A stretch of DNA of 64,000 nucleotides from Loripinus fragilis (taxonomy: Eukaryota; Mollusca; Bivalvia; Lucinida; Lucinidae): positions 83,199,950 through 83,263,949 of the forward strand of contig OZ026518.1 in assembly GCA_964019695.1 (NCBI GenBank). Direction: 5' to 3'. This document shows, in pieces, positions 1-11,216 of this stretch. The translations under genes and the position numbers were made by a program. How positions within the stretch are numbered: the first letter of the stretch is position 1; every line of letters starts with the position of its first letter. Below the pieces are notes generated by a model that ran no database searches, had not been told where the DNA came from, and saw only the letters and a list, made by a program, of their open reading frames with translations.

Positions 1-165
1 CAGTAGCTTAACAGTCAAAGGATATTCAAGTGACTAGCAAAGGCTCTGATCAAACTGCGCGTATGCGCAGGCTGATCTGAGGCTTTGCTGGTTGCACATA
101 CCACATTGTTGAAAATCTCATGTTGCAGCTGTATGGTACATTTGCACCACATTGTTAAAAAAAAT
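1..165 (+). repeat. Dispersed repeat, same family as the 347-bp duplication at 23.1 kb
   Basis: Shares CTAGCAAAGGCTCTGATCA, then GCAGGCTGATCT and CATACCACATTGTTG, with 23073-23419 and 23659-24005. Truncated by the window start. Confidence 0.7.
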
Positions 166-192
166 GATGCCAGAGCAAAGAAAACAAAGAAT

Positions 193-384
193 TACAGTAA
201 AACCTGTGTAAAACGGCCACTCTCAAAAAGACCGAATATTGTTTTTCAAGACCAATTATCGCTTAATGCAGGTCAAAAGTACAATGTATTGCAGAATAAT
301 TTCGACCTTCATTAAGGTACCATTTGTCATTAAGATCTTTGTTTTGTATATTTTTGAGTGGCCGTTTTACACAAGTTTAATGTA
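193..384. repeat. Fold-back MITE, 'GTAAAACGGCCACTC' family
   Basis: Starts TACAGTAAAACCTGTGTAAA and ends with the inverse TTTTACACAAG...TGTA; about 190 bp. Further copies at 3978-4175, 43636-43846 and 57087-57285. Confidence 0.75.
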
Positions 385-404
385 CCTTCCTGCTTGTTAA
401 CTCT

Positions 405-600
405 TTCCTTGAGGGTGTCAGCTTTTGTCGTCTGCTGATAATCTTTGCAAATAGTTTGGATCCAGACCAGATCTGGATCCTAGCCATTTGACACTCTGAA
501 AGTGCTCCTGAAAAAATATTTTGAATAAGTCAAATTTGAAAATAAAAAGTCAGCAGACGACAACAAAAGCATGAACAATTACCTAGCATGCGAATAGTTG
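405..600. repeat. Fold-back MITE with GTCGTCTGCTGA arms
   Basis: Inverted arms GTCGTCTGCTGA / TCAGCAGACGAC around an inner palindrome TTTGGATCCAGACC...GGATC. The best-preserved copies read TTAACTCTTTGCATGCTGGG at the end (38578-39002, 40890-41105, 44960-45180, 59655-59872). Confidence 0.65.
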
Positions 601-689
601 ATTATGTTAATGTTATTTCAGCCAACATAGGTTTGTAGGGGGATTAAGAAGCGAAAAGTGATACAATAGTCATAGCCTGCATATTGTGT

Positions 690-1012
690 GCAGCGCAGTG
701 AGTATGTCTACTGGTTAAACGACTGTGATGGAAAATTCATAAGTGTGACGAAACATAATTCTGTAAGTAGTAGGAAGATTTTCAGTTTTGCCCTTTGTAG
801 ATCAATGGACTTTTCCATAAAGATTGATATAGTTATGTCAGATGTGTCCATTGTATATATTGAGGGGTCACAGGTTATAAATTCAAAAAATATATTGTAT
901 TTCTTTCTCTGAAGGTGGATTTTATCTTGGCAAACAGTGCAGACCCTGTTGAAATGCCACATTCTGTGGCATTTCATCTGGGTCTTCGCTGTTTGCCAAA
1001 ATTCCTGTTCAG
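690..1012. repeat. Degraded fold-back MITE with 'CAAACAGTG' hairpin core
   Basis: Core hairpin at about 930-1005: GGCAAACAGTGCAGACC ... GGTCTTCGCTGTTTGCC. A second, more decayed copy at 1318-1512 follows directly. Confidence 0.6.
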
Positions 1013-1317
1013 GGGTTTTGCAGTCTTCCAAAATTAAAGAAAAGTGCTATCTTTTATTATACTGTGATGGATTTTCATGCGGGGCAACTGCCAACTGCCA
1101 GACCTCCAAAGCAAATCATCAAAGGCTGCAACAGTTGCATACCCCAAAAAGTAACAAAAGGAATAAGCATGAAAGAAAAAGAAAACTGGTTCCGGCAAAA
1201 TGTCAGGCCTTATCTAGATCCAACCTGTTTGACACTGATAGTTTTCCTGAAAGAAGTTTTGAAAAGTTTACCCTTTGTATTCCACTAGATGGATGTTCCA
1301 ATATATATGTATAAATG

Positions 1318-1512
1318 AAATAAGTATGTTATTGCCCGTTTTGTACTTTAACGGGTCACAGATAGAATTTCTAAATTATGATGTACTTCTGCCCCTGAAA
1401 GTTGTTTTAATCTTAGAAAACAGTGCAAACCCTGATGAAATGTAGCATTAGGCTGCATTTCATCTGGGTCTTCACTGGATGCCGAAGTACCCATTTAGGG
1501 GTTTCCATTATA
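1318..1512. repeat. Fold-back MITE with 'CAAACAGTG' hairpin core
   Basis: Contains TTTTGTACTTTAACGGGTCA, then AAACAGTGCAAACCCTG and an inverse half. Same family as the elements at 8.84, 10.85, 30.75, 42.67, 45.84 and 57.6 kb. Confidence 0.6.
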
Positions 1513-1630
1513 CAAAGGATTAATTATGAAAACAATCAGCAAACAAAAAAAAAAACATGCAAAGCTTCTAAGTGTGCAAAGAGGTAAATGAATTGCAAAA
1601 TTACCCAGCACTTAAATAGCGTTTCTGACA

Positions 1631-1920
1631 GGGCCTGTAGCACAGTCGGTAGCAGATCCGACTGCAGATTCAGGTATCACCAGTTTGATCCTGGCCTGGT
1701 CCCATACTTTTGTGGAGATTGATCGTGAAATCATTCTATGGTCATTCTCCACCTGTTGATTCAAGAAGAGTTGTTGTCAGTTACAAGCAAAAGTATGTGC
1801 CAAAGCACTGCTTAACCACTTAGTCAGGCTTGCACAGGAAAAAGTGTGGTGAGGTTAACTGACTGTCCAGACATGATCATGATGTCGACTGGGACTTAAA
1901 ACCTCAAACCAAACAAACGA
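1631..1920 (+). mobile_element. tRNA-derived SINE (family S1)
   Basis: The head resembles a tRNA with an A-box-like TAGCACAGTCGG and a degraded B box (CAGTTTGATCC). The body includes GGTCATTCTCCACC and the tail GACTGGGACTTAAAACC plus an A/C-rich end. A second copy is at 14782-15078. Confidence 0.7.
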
Positions 1921-2182
1921 TATATAGTGTGTCTGAGGTGGAGAAAATATGCTTAGGATGTTAACTTTTAGCATGCTGGGTAATTTTGCCCAATTCAAAG
2001 AGTTGAGCATCACAAAAACTTCAAAGCAATTGTCAAAAAAATATAATTGTACAATATATGAAGAGCGGCTGTAGTCTATAGCTTAGATAAGTATTATTAT
2101 TGCTTCCAAGCTGTGTTCATATTACTGTAGATTTTTATTCTTCATCTATATAATCATCTTCATTTACACCAGTAGGCATTAA

Positions 2183-2545
2183 TTAAGGTAAATGTTCTAA
2201 AATTTCGAACACTTTTCTCTTTCTGTTCTCTAATAAAATGTTGGTTTTCAAAGATAGAATTCACCAATTGCTTGTCAGAATAGGCAAACAGGGAAGACCC
2301 TGACCAGACTGCTTCTTCAGAAGCAGTCTGGTCTCGGTCTGCCCTGTTTGTATAGGCCTTTTTGGCAGTCAGTAACACTTTTTTCTTTCTGTTCTCAAAT
2401 AAAATGTTGGTTTTTAGAATTAAAAATCACCAATTGCTTGTCACAATAGCAAACAGGGAAGATCCTGATCAGACTGCTTCTGAAGAAGCAGTCTGATCAG
2501 GGTCTGCCTGTCTTTCTGGCCTTTTTGGCAGGCAGGTGTTGGAAT
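2183..2545. repeat. Two adjacent fold-back MITEs with AAACAGGGAAGA cores
   Basis: Tandem copies (2183-2375 and 2378-2545), each with AAAATGTTGGTTTT, then CAAACAGGGAAGA and the stem CAGACTGCTTCT...AGAAGCAGTCTG. A related copy is at 41460-41690, a partial one at 55780-55905. Confidence 0.65.
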
Positions 2546-3070
2546 TTTTAGAACATCTACAGTACAGTGGATTAGGGTAGTATCTTGTTTTCGTTTTGTT
2601 GTTGTTGCCTGGTCATGTTCTTTGTTTACTACATACAAAATACACACAGTCTTATAGATAAGGACTTTGTTTTTTTTTAATGCAAAATGTGAAAATGACC
2701 AAGTCAGTAATTATCTGAAATTGTTCTTTTGCCTCATACTGGAATTTAACAGCCTCATTCTGAAAAAAAAGAAATCATTTCTTGTCCAACTATGTTGCTT
2801 TATATTAGGGAAAATGTCAATATTCTAGCTAGTCTCTAAATCTGAGCCTGTTGAATAGAGCTTCTAAAAGCCTCAATATTATGAATTAACTTACAAATTC
2901 ATATACATTATATATCATCTTATTTCCATTTTGGCATTAAGGCATTTTCATAATTATGTTTCTGTTTCTAAAAAGGAATCCTGACGTTGTAGTTTTTGCA
3001 TTCTATTTTAAAAAGATAATGTCCATGTTTATAGAAAAGTTGTGTGAATGACAGTGAAACATTATATTGC
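2546..3070. other. No gene recognised
   Basis: AT-rich sequence; no exon-like open frame with splice sites and no clear repeat family. Confidence 0.5.
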
Positions 3071-3074
3071 TTTG

Positions 3075-3430
3075 CTAGGGGTCTAGGAGAATGAATCTAG
3101 CACAGGAGATTTTCGTTACTTATCACATGGCTCGTCGCCTGTCTTCGGGGCTTCCAACAAAGCGAGTCTCAAACCAGCTTCCTCAGCTACTGAATTTCGC
3201 TTGTAGCAAGTTTACATATGATACTCTCCAAAAAGCGAATAAAAATGGCACTGATCAGTCTGTGCAAATGTGCAGGCTGGTCTACGCCTTTGTTGTTTGC
3301 AAACACAAAGACAAGTTTTCTCGCGTCAAGGCCTACATAATGTGACCTGCAAAGGCACAGTCAGACCAGTCTGCACATCTGGACAAGTCTTTTCTAAAAT
3401 ACATGTAATGGAAGTATACAGAGGCTCAGT
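3075..3430. repeat. Dispersed composite repeat (R2)
   Basis: Contains TGTCTTCGGGGCTTCC, CTCAAACCAGCTTCCTCAGC and TTGTAGCAAGTTT. Related copies: 9070-9340 (inverted), 22540-22655, 41785-42025, 49845-50035 and 51040-51130. Short open frames across it are by-products. Confidence 0.6.
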
Positions 3431-3975
3431 CCAAAAAATCAAGCTTCTAGCTCCCCTTGCATGTTCATTAATGAGCGAATAAATGCATATGTGACAGTAC
3501 TAAAAGTTCATGAGCTGACCCATTTAAAGCATTATAATGAAGTTACTGTCCTGTGCTTTTCTGTGGTGTGTACCTGTATATGTGTGATGGTTTAGGCCCA
3601 TGAGTGCACCCTGCACTGGTTTACACCCGTGTATGAAATTGTTAATCAAATTGTCTCATCGTCAGAGTCTGTACAAATCTAGTATATATATGTATATATA
3701 CATGTAGCGTAGCGTACACATGTAGATAAAGCATTTTATTATTTGTTACTGTTTTTGTAAATGTGTAACAGTTAAATCAGGTGCTTAAGGTATGTTGATT
3801 GTTGACCACGGTACTAGTTCCCGATGTAGGCATAATTTAAACTGCTGGAAAAATTGCGTAAAACTAATAAATGAGCTGCAATGCACTAAAAGTTCCCTTT
3901 GAGTTTGTGCAAACTTCCCAAGCTCGCATCAATTTCCGGAATCTAGTAACATTGACCATTTCTCAACTGTTCAGA
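3431..3975. other. No gene recognised
   Basis: Unique-looking AT-rich sequence with a short TATATA tract near 3690. No exon signals that I trust. Confidence 0.5.
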
Positions 3976-3977
3976 TG

Positions 3978-4175
3978 TACAGTAAAGCCTGTGTAAAACG
4001 GCCACTCTCAAAAAGATCAAAAATTGGTTTTAAAGACTGATTATCGCTTAATGCAGGTCAAAAGTATTGCAGAATGCTCCATTCTGCAATACTTTTGACC
4101 TTCATTAAGCTACCATTTGTCATAAAGATCTTTGTATTGTCTCTTTTGGGGTGGCCGTTTTACACAAATTTTACT
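3978..4175. repeat. Fold-back MITE, 'GTAAAACGGCCACTC' family
   Basis: Full palindromic copy centred on ATTGCAGAATGCTCCATTCT; arms ACAGTAAAGCCTGTGTAAAA and the inverse GTTTTACACAAATTT. Confidence 0.8.
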
Positions 4176-4249
4176 TTAAGTCTAGATATATAAAAAAAAA
4201 AATAGTGTAAAATTGTTATCAATTTCTTGTAATTCCATATAAGCATATT

Positions 4250-4345
4250 TTTTGGGTGCTCAAAAGAATTGTCTCATGGAGACTGCTCTTTTGAGTACCC
4301 ACAACATATGTTCTGGTTGAGAAATAAGAAAATTAATGTTTGAAC
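4250..4345. repeat. Short fold-back repeat 'GGGTGCTCAAAAGAA'
   Basis: Arms GGGTGCTCAAAAGAATTG and CTCTTTTGAGTACCC with a 10-base centre. A near-perfect relative is at 45296-45380. Confidence 0.7.
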
Positions 4346-4734
4346 CCTTTATACACTGGAAACCCCTGAAAGGGTAGTACATGGTATTTATGTTCCTGGA
4401 GTTTGTTCTTATCAAGGCAAACAGTATCAAGGTTTGTGGATACATTTTGTAATTACTCTGATCTGGGCCTTCACTGTCTGCATATGCTCAAAGGGACTCT
4501 CTTTTGTGTTGTGGTTCAGATGTTTATGGGTTTTACAATAACTTTTGTCCTTTCCTTGAAGTTCGTTAATAATCGTGTATATGTATAAATATGTGTCCAC
4601 AAACTCACTGAAAGCATTTATGGCAAATTGATATTAAAATGCTTATAAGTTTTATCATGCAACTGTTCTATTTAGAAAATAATCATGTCATACTATTGCA
4701 CCAGTAATTAGCCTTTAATGCGCCAATCGCAACA

Positions 4735-4955
4735 AAAGTCGTCTTCTTTTCTCGTCTGCTGAAATGTTTAAGAAGCCTCTATGGCAAACAGTGTAGACCC
4801 AGATCAGACTGCTCCTATAGGAGCAGTCTGTTCTGGTACCACCCTGTTTGCTTCTATACTTAATTTGTCAGTAATGTTAGGCAGTTATTTGCAGCAGACG
4901 ACTGAAGCAGACAACATTTTCAGATGCATTTTTTACTTGGCGCTTTAAGGGTTAG
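4735..4955. repeat. Fold-back MITE, CGTCTGCTGA arms with CAAACAGTG core
   Basis: Outer arms CTCGTCTGCTGAAA / GCAGCAGACGAC, inner stem CAGACTGCTCCTATAGGAGC. Same composite at 31463-31645 and 48460-48905. Confidence 0.65.
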
Positions 4956-5095
4956 GAACCAAAACCCAGATGGAGGGGGAAAATGTGGGGATCATGCAAA
5001 GCTCTGTTGAAGATTCAGGACTGCTGCTAAGACTCAGATCAACTTGTGCATCGGCTCAGTCTGGTCAGAGTCCTTGCTTAGCACTCATTTGACAG

Positions 5096-5853
5096 GTATC
5101 ACACATCATTTGATAGGTATCACACATCATTTGATAGGTGTCACACATCATTTGATAGGTGTCACACATCATTTGATAGGTATCACACATCATTTGATAG
5201 GTATCACACATCATTTGATAGGTGTCACACATCATTTGATAGGTGTCACACATCATTTGATAGGTATCACACATCATTTGATAGGTATCACACATCATTT
5301 GATAGGTCTCATGTATCATTTGATAGGTCTCACACATCATTTGATAGGTATCACACATCATTTGATAGGTGTCACACATCATTTGATAGGTGTCACACAT
5401 CATTTGATAGGTGTCACACATCATTTGATAGGTATCACACATCATTTGATAGGTATCACACATCATTTGATAGGTATCACACATCATTTGATAGGTCTCA
5501 TGTATCATTTGATAGGTCTCACACATCATTTGATAGGTATCACACATCATTTGATAGGTATCACACATCATTTGATAGGTCTCATGTATCATTTGATAGG
5601 TCTCACACATCATTTGATAGGTATCACACATCATTTGATAGGTGTCACACATCATTTGATAGGTGTCACACATCATTTGATAGGTATCACACATCATTTG
5701 ATAGGTATCACACATCATTTGATAGGTATCACACATCATTTGATAGGTCTCATGTATCATTTGATAGGTCTCACACATCATTTGATAGGTATCACACATC
5801 ATTTGATAGGTGTCACACATCATTTGATAGGTATCACACATCATTTGATAGGT
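5096..5853. repeat. 21-bp minisatellite, 36 units
   Basis: Unit of 21 bp (AGGTRTCACACATCATTTGA plus T), about 36 copies. Three main variants differ at one or a few positions; a variant with CTCATGTATC recurs at units 11, 20, 24 and 32, always followed by a CTCACACATC unit. Because 21 is a multiple of three and the unit lacks stops, long frames stay open on both strands (HLIG(I/V/L)TH on +, CDTYQMM on -). I see no evidence that either is expressed. Confidence 0.95.
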
Positions 5854-5911
5854 ATAATACATTCTTCATGAGCCTAGCAAAGATGGATCACCAGGCTGCT
5901 TTTACTGTCTT

Positions 5912-6122
5912 ACTGTAAGTTAGAACATTTTTGCGAGGGTTTTATTTTCATGAGCATATGCGAAGTTTCGCGAAAATAAAACCCTCGCAAAATGGCGAAA
6001 TCACACTGTCGTTTACTTATATTGGTAAATCATGCTGTAGTGGCGATATTTAACAATCTAAAATATTTTTTTTACCATATTGGCGAAAATAAAATTCTCG
6101 CGAAAATTTCCGAACTTACAGT
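5912..6122. repeat. MITE with TACTGTAAGTT termini
   Basis: Ends TACTGTAAGTTAGAAC and AACTTACAGTA are inverted. Inner arms GCGAGGGTTTTATTTTC and GCGAAAATAAAATTCTCGCG repeat. Likely a non-autonomous DNA transposon with TA ends. Confidence 0.75.
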
Positions 6123-6164
6123 AGTCATCAGAGGGTGCAGTCAAATTGTTGATTTGTGTTGCTG

Positions 6165-7320
6165 CTCATTTAGAACTGACAAGAGGGAATGTATACTGTG
6201 TATCGACAGAGAGCCAGCTAGGTTCATTTAGGTAAACAATCAGCAGCTGAAATACACACGCTCAGATTAACTGTAGTATTTACATTGCCCTACTTGATAA
6301 ATAAACTCTAGACATTACATGCGTCTTATCTTCTGATAATCTAAGATAGTATTTTACAGTTAGCTTTCTTTTATTAAACAAGCAGCTGTGTACCATGTAC
6401 TTTAAAGTTATTACATACATGTAGCATTAAAATCTGAGTGTAGTTTGCTTAACAATGGATTCAAAGTATACTAAATGGACAAAAGACTTGAAAAGATAAT
6501 CTGCCAATTTTTTTTTCAATTTTACAAATTACTGACTGTGTGAGATCCTATGGAAAAGACAGCGCAAAAGACAAAGGCTTTGAATTTTATTTTGATGGCT
6601 ATCCTCATGACATGTTTGTAACTCATGAAGGGACAATTTTCACGTGTAGTCTCAGCCTTACAAGCAAGCGAGAAACCCCACAATTTGACTGTAGACCTGA
6701 GGGCTGATGATGGGACAGTTATTGGCAGAAGATGTTCTTTTAAGGTTGTGTAAGTCCGTTTACTAGCATTTACTACATATTTTGTATAATTTATATGCAT
6801 ATAATATAATCATGACGATAACACGCCTATGCAATGCACTGCAACTTTAAAGTTTAAAATGACAATATTCAGATGTAACATCTCGGTGGCTTAGGCTACT
6901 GTCCGTTTTGAGGCGATGGTTCTGTTGTTGTTGACTTTTTGTTTATTGTTTTGCCTATTGTGGGAGTATGTAACTGTTCTATGTTTTGTTGTACGTTACT
7001 TAATGTCCATTCTAGTATTGCAGTAAAGTGTATTGTAAGTGTAACTTCCCTTCTTTCGCTTTTTATCTGTTGGAAACCCATGCATAGACACACCCTCATC
7101 AAACCCAGAACCTTTGCTACCATAGACACAACAGTAAAACACCATAATTAGAAATAATATAACGGTACTAATGAAACATCACACTACATTTTCTATGGAA
7201 ACTCAAGGCAAATCTGCCTTGCTGATAAGAACTAGCAGATGCTGCAGGTTTGTTTACCTAAATGAGTTCACTGGCACTTGTTCGTCGATACACAGTATAC
7301 CTCTAAAACCCTGGGTTTTC
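6165..7320. mobile_element. Inverted-repeat element of about 1.15 kb, no transposase seen
   Basis: Left arm (6196-6250) contains GTATACTGTGTATCGAC and CATTTAGGTAAACA. The right arm (7240-7305) holds the inverse, TGTTTACCTAAATG and GTCGATACACAGTATAC. The interior has no credible coding frame. Confidence 0.5.
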
Positions 7321-7389
7321 TCTGTAAAGAGGATTGGCACATGCATATGCTTGTCAGTGACATACCCTGGATGTATTGTTATGTAACTA

Positions 7390-8200
7390 TCCTCTAGCTT
7401 ATTACATTGAACTACATGGAAAGTGCTAGGTGGAGCTTAGATTCATTTAACTGAGGGCCCACTTACAAATGACTGGTGTATAATAAGGCTATTTCATGTT
7501 TTGCATCATTGAAACACATAGTTGTTTTTGCCATCAGTTAATATTAAAGGGTTAAGCATCCATACCAAATGCAGTCTGGTAAGGGCATTGATTTTTTGAA
7601 ATAACAAAATCATCAGCTTACGCTTCTGTTGATACTAATATTGTGTTACATTTATTAAATATTTGACATGGTTTATGTCCTAAAATTTCAGTCAAAAATA
7701 CCTAAACTGTAAAACATACAGTCTGATCTGAGTCTTAGCTGATTCAGATTGTCAAAATGTGTATTCATAGTTTACTGTTCTGATGAGTGTTTCATGAATT
7801 CATGGCTTATGTTCTTGTTGATACTAATAATGTTATACTGGTTTGACTGGAAATCAAAAGTTAATATAGCATTAACCTCTCAAAATGATTTGTGCCCGTA
7901 TAAGGTCAAGTTAGGTATTCCTACCACATATCCTATGATAAAAGTATTTTTTATCAGAAAAATGGCAATATTTTTTTCAGCAAAACATCGCTGTCATGAT
8001 GAGGTGCAGCTTTCTGTGGCAGCTTGGTCTCCACTGTTTGCTACTTTTCTATTTTAAGACACTTGGCATAAATGGTTTAATTAAGGCAGTTTGTAAGATT
8101 TGGTACCATTCGCATTTGCAGGCAGCAAAGGCTCAGACAATCTGTGCCGTGTGGCCAGAGCCTTTACTGCTTGTGCACACAAAGAATGGATGTATGCTCC
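7390..8200. other. No gene recognised
   Basis: AT-rich, short open frames only, no splice-bounded exon. Near 8130-8180 there is a decayed repeat with GCTCAGACAATCTGTGC. Confidence 0.5.
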
Positions 8201-8204
8201 CAAG

Positions 8205-8520
8205 GTGGGGGGGGGGGGGGTACTCTGATATTTTCATATATACGTAGGCTTTGCCCATTTTTTGGAGTTCAATATTTTGAATTTCAATATTTTGGGGAGG
8301 GGGGGTTCAGATAAATGAATATTTTTTGGGGTATGAAGAAATTGTGGATATTTTTTGGGGGCCATCTCAAAAATGGACTATTTTTGGCGGTCATTTCTAA
8401 ACATTTTAGGACTTTTCTTAAGGTCCAGGTACAGAATGGGAATATTTTTTGGAGTTGCTAAAATTTAAACTATTTCTTTGGGTATGCCTGATATTCCTGA
8501 TATTTTTGGGGGTAAACAGT
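8205..8520 (+). repeat. Degenerate G-run / 'ATATTTTTTGGGG' repeat
   Basis: A G tract at 8208-8220 is followed by many variants of GATATTTTTTGGGGG spaced 30-60 bp. Strand-asymmetric G clusters. Confidence 0.6.
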
Positions 8521-8689
8521 TCAGTTGTTAATGTACAATTTGTACATATTCTTCACTTATAAATATGTAGATTTTTGCCTAAAAAGGTTTGGTAAGAGTA
8601 TATGAACAAAATGATGTGCAATTTTAACCTTTCAGTGCAGAAATAATTATCTGAAGGTCTTAATGTGGGGTACCAAAAATTGCTAATCC

Positions 8690-8828
8690 CTCACCGGCGT
8701 CACTGTGTTGTGTCCTTGAGCAAGATACATTTATCCTTGCTTAGGACTGGTTCAACCCAGGAAGGCCCGTCTTGACATAACTGAAAATTTTTTGACTGGG
8801 ACGTAAAGAATCAAATCAAACAAACAAA
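8690..8828 (+). mobile_element. 5'-truncated SINE (family S2)
   Basis: Starts at CTCACCGGCGTCACTG, downstream of the missing tRNA-like head; continues TTGAGCAAGATACATT and GACTGGGACGTAAAGAATC with a CAAA-rich tail. Complete copy at 56114-56293. Confidence 0.7.
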
Positions 8829-8839
8829 AATTGCTAATC

Positions 8840-9085
8840 ATTAACCCTTTCATTCTGGATACCAGTAAACAGGTACTTTGGCAAACAGTAAAGACCCAGA
8901 TAAGGTGGCATTTCATCAGGGTCTGTACTGTTTGTTGAGATAAAAAAAATCATCAGGGACAGAAATATATCATTTTATAGAAATTTTGACCAGCAACCCC
9001 TTAAACAACAAAATGGACAGTTCCATAGTTATTGTATCAATATGACTTGAATGGGAAACTCCATCAGAATGAAAAGGGTTAAAAA
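8840..9085. repeat. Fold-back MITE with CAAACAGTAAAGACC core
   Basis: ACCCTTTCATTCTGGATACC at the left matches the inverse of AGAATGAAAAGGGTT at the right; inner hairpin GCAAACAGTAAAGACCCAGA. Confidence 0.75.
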
Positions 9086-9340
9086 TGGGCCTCGACGCAA
9101 AAAAAATCTGTCTTCGGTGTTTTCGAATAACAAAGGCGCAGACCAGCCTGCACATCCACACAGACTAATCTGCACCTTTTTTATTCACTTTTTGGAAAGT
9201 ATCATACCTAAACTTGCTACAAGCGAAATTCCAATTTTCTAGCTAGTCTCTGTAGCTGAGGAGACTGGTTTGAGTCCGGCTTTGTCAGAAATCTCGAAGA
9301 CAGGTTTTGTCGCATCAAGGCCGAAATGAAGCAGATCTAC
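9070..9340. repeat. Dispersed composite repeat (R2)
   Basis: Contains AAAGGCGCAGACCAGCCTGC, CTTGCTACAAGCGAAATTCC and CTGAGGAGACTGGTTTGAG, as in the copies at 3.1, 41.8 and 49.9 kb. Confidence 0.65.
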
Positions 9341-9429
9341 TTAGTGAGTCAGATTGATATTCTGACTTCAATGGATTACAAATGAGGCTTTAAGTCCGAG
9401 CCTTGCTCAGGCCACATGTTTGTAAAAAT

Positions 9430-9725
9430 AAATTTCCCCATCCAGACCTCAAATCTCGGCTAGTAAAAGCTATTGCACTCAAAATAGTCCCAAAATCAGT
9501 GCAGGGACTATTGAAATATATTCTTTACCAAGACATTTTACAGTAAAGTGCTAGTATGTTATGCCTTTGTTTCTCTTGTTTCATAATTAGACAGATTTGT
9601 TCTAAGACATTAGAGGAAAATGATCCTATGAAGCCATTAATCCTTAAACCCCATCCAAATCCTCATAACACAGCTAGTAAAAGCCTATGCAAACAAAATA
9701 GTTCCCAAATCTGTATAGGAGCTAT
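9430..9725 (+). repeat. Diverged direct duplication of about 80 bp, offset about 213 bp
   Basis: 9432-9512 and 9645-9722 both run from CCCCATCCA through GCTAGTAAAAGC to GTCCCAAAATC-like sequence ending in GCTATT/GACTATT. Confidence 0.55.
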
Positions 9726-9779
9726 TTGCCAAAGTACCCGTTTAGAGGTTTCCCTATTTTAAAGGGTAAAACAAGCCTG

Positions 9780-10160
9780 TGCAAAGGCACAACATAAAGT
9801 CTCTCTTTATGTTCCCCCCCCCCTCCGCACACCGCCATCGGTCAACGCTGGTGTGATGCTTTCTTATGTGCAAGATATCTCATGAACTAGTCCGTGGATT
9901 GGAGCAGAATTTGCATAAATGTAAAATTTGGGGAATGATGACCTGATTATGTTTTGGTGACCTTATTTTCAAGGTGACAGTGGAACTAAATTGTTACATT
10001 TGAACATTTGTGGTAGAGGGACATATTTTTCTCTGAAAACAATACTAGTTGTCCAATTCGAGCTATCCAGCCTCTGGAGGTTTAATTTTTGGCCTGAGCA
10101 TTCATGACTGCTTGTCAATTTGATAATTATCAAAATCTTAAATACTGGTTAAAATAAAGA
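9780..10160. other. No gene recognised
   Basis: Holds a C tract at 9815-9826 and AT-rich sequence; nothing exon-like. Confidence 0.45.
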
Positions 10161-10164
10161 ATAT

Positions 10165-10520
10165 TAGTAAGGGGATAACTGTAATCAAAATTTTCATTTG
10201 GGGAGGTATATTGCAGGATATACAGTCGGAAATTTAGTTCTATGGCGACGGGCGAGCGGAGCCGTAAAACGTAATTTCCGACCATATATCTGACGATATA
10301 CCTCCCCAAATGAAAAATTTTAATTTGGTTATCCCTATTCTAATGCACTTCTGCAGTTTCGTCGCAAATTGAAGCATTGCAAGCCGCATAATTTCACACA
10401 TCATCCAATGAAATGTGACGAAATTCATGACGTCAAACTGTTTCCTACAGTATATTGCAGGATATACTGTCACAAATGTTTGTGTTATCCAATCAGAAGT
10501 CACGTTACAAAACCAAGTGC
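10165..10520. repeat. Fold-back MITE, 'TTTGGGGAGGTATAT' family
   Basis: Arms AGGGGATAACTGTAATC ... GGTTATCCCT, CATTTGGGGAGGTATAT and ATATACCTCCCCAAATG, centre GGCGACGGGCGAGC. A second half with ACAGTATATTGC follows. Relative at 42080-42365. Confidence 0.75.
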
Positions 10521-10849
10521 ATAAGAATTGTTTATTATTCATCGAAGGGTCATTCACAGTTTTTGTTTGATGTTCTTAATTTTTATCAAGATAAAATTAA
10601 TTACCATTGTAATATTACATGTATTTCATTTGCATCTGTTTTACTAAAATTCCTTAACATTCCTAATTGAATTAGTGCTTTGAATGCATTTCTTAGTGAC
10701 ATGTGCCCTGTGCCCCTGGTCACATGCATATACGGTGTTGGAATTGAGCTTGCCTGTCTCATATTTGGGACCAGCAATATTTACAGCCTTAGATTGAATC
10801 CCATTTTAATCAAGAAATATGGGCCAGTTTGTGAGATTTTGGTACTTAT

Positions 10850-11088
10850 CCGTTTTCATTCTGGATACCGGTAAACAGGGATTTTGGCAAACAGTGAAGA
10901 CCCAGATGAAATGCCGCATGAGGCAGAATTTAATCAGGGTCTGCACTGTTTGCTAAGATAAAAACAATCTTCAGAGAAAAAAAAGACATAATTTTAACTG
11001 GCAACCCCTTAAATACAAAATGGACATTTCCATATTTATTGTATCAATATGTATGGAATAATTCATCAAAATGAAAAGGGTTATACAC
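10850..11088. repeat. Fold-back MITE with CAAACAGTGAAGACC core
   Basis: GGATACCGGTAAACAGG, GCAAACAGTGAAGACCCAGA, then GTCTGCACTGTTTGC, AACCCCTTAAATAC and a closing AATGAAAAGGGTT. Confidence 0.8.
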
Positions 11089-11216
11089 ATGCCTATTAAA
11101 GTGATCCATGAAACAAGTGTGAGCAGTTAAACAGTGAGGCTACAAGCTTAGCTTTCATCCAGATGCTTAGTGTTTGAGAGTGGCCAAGGCTAGGACAAGA
11201 CTGTGTATTTCATATA

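Noticed and set aside
5044..5871. Long open frames (275 codons +, 265 codons -) as repeat proteins
   Set aside because: They arise from a stop-free 21-bp tandem unit; no splice context, promoter or conserved flank supports expression.
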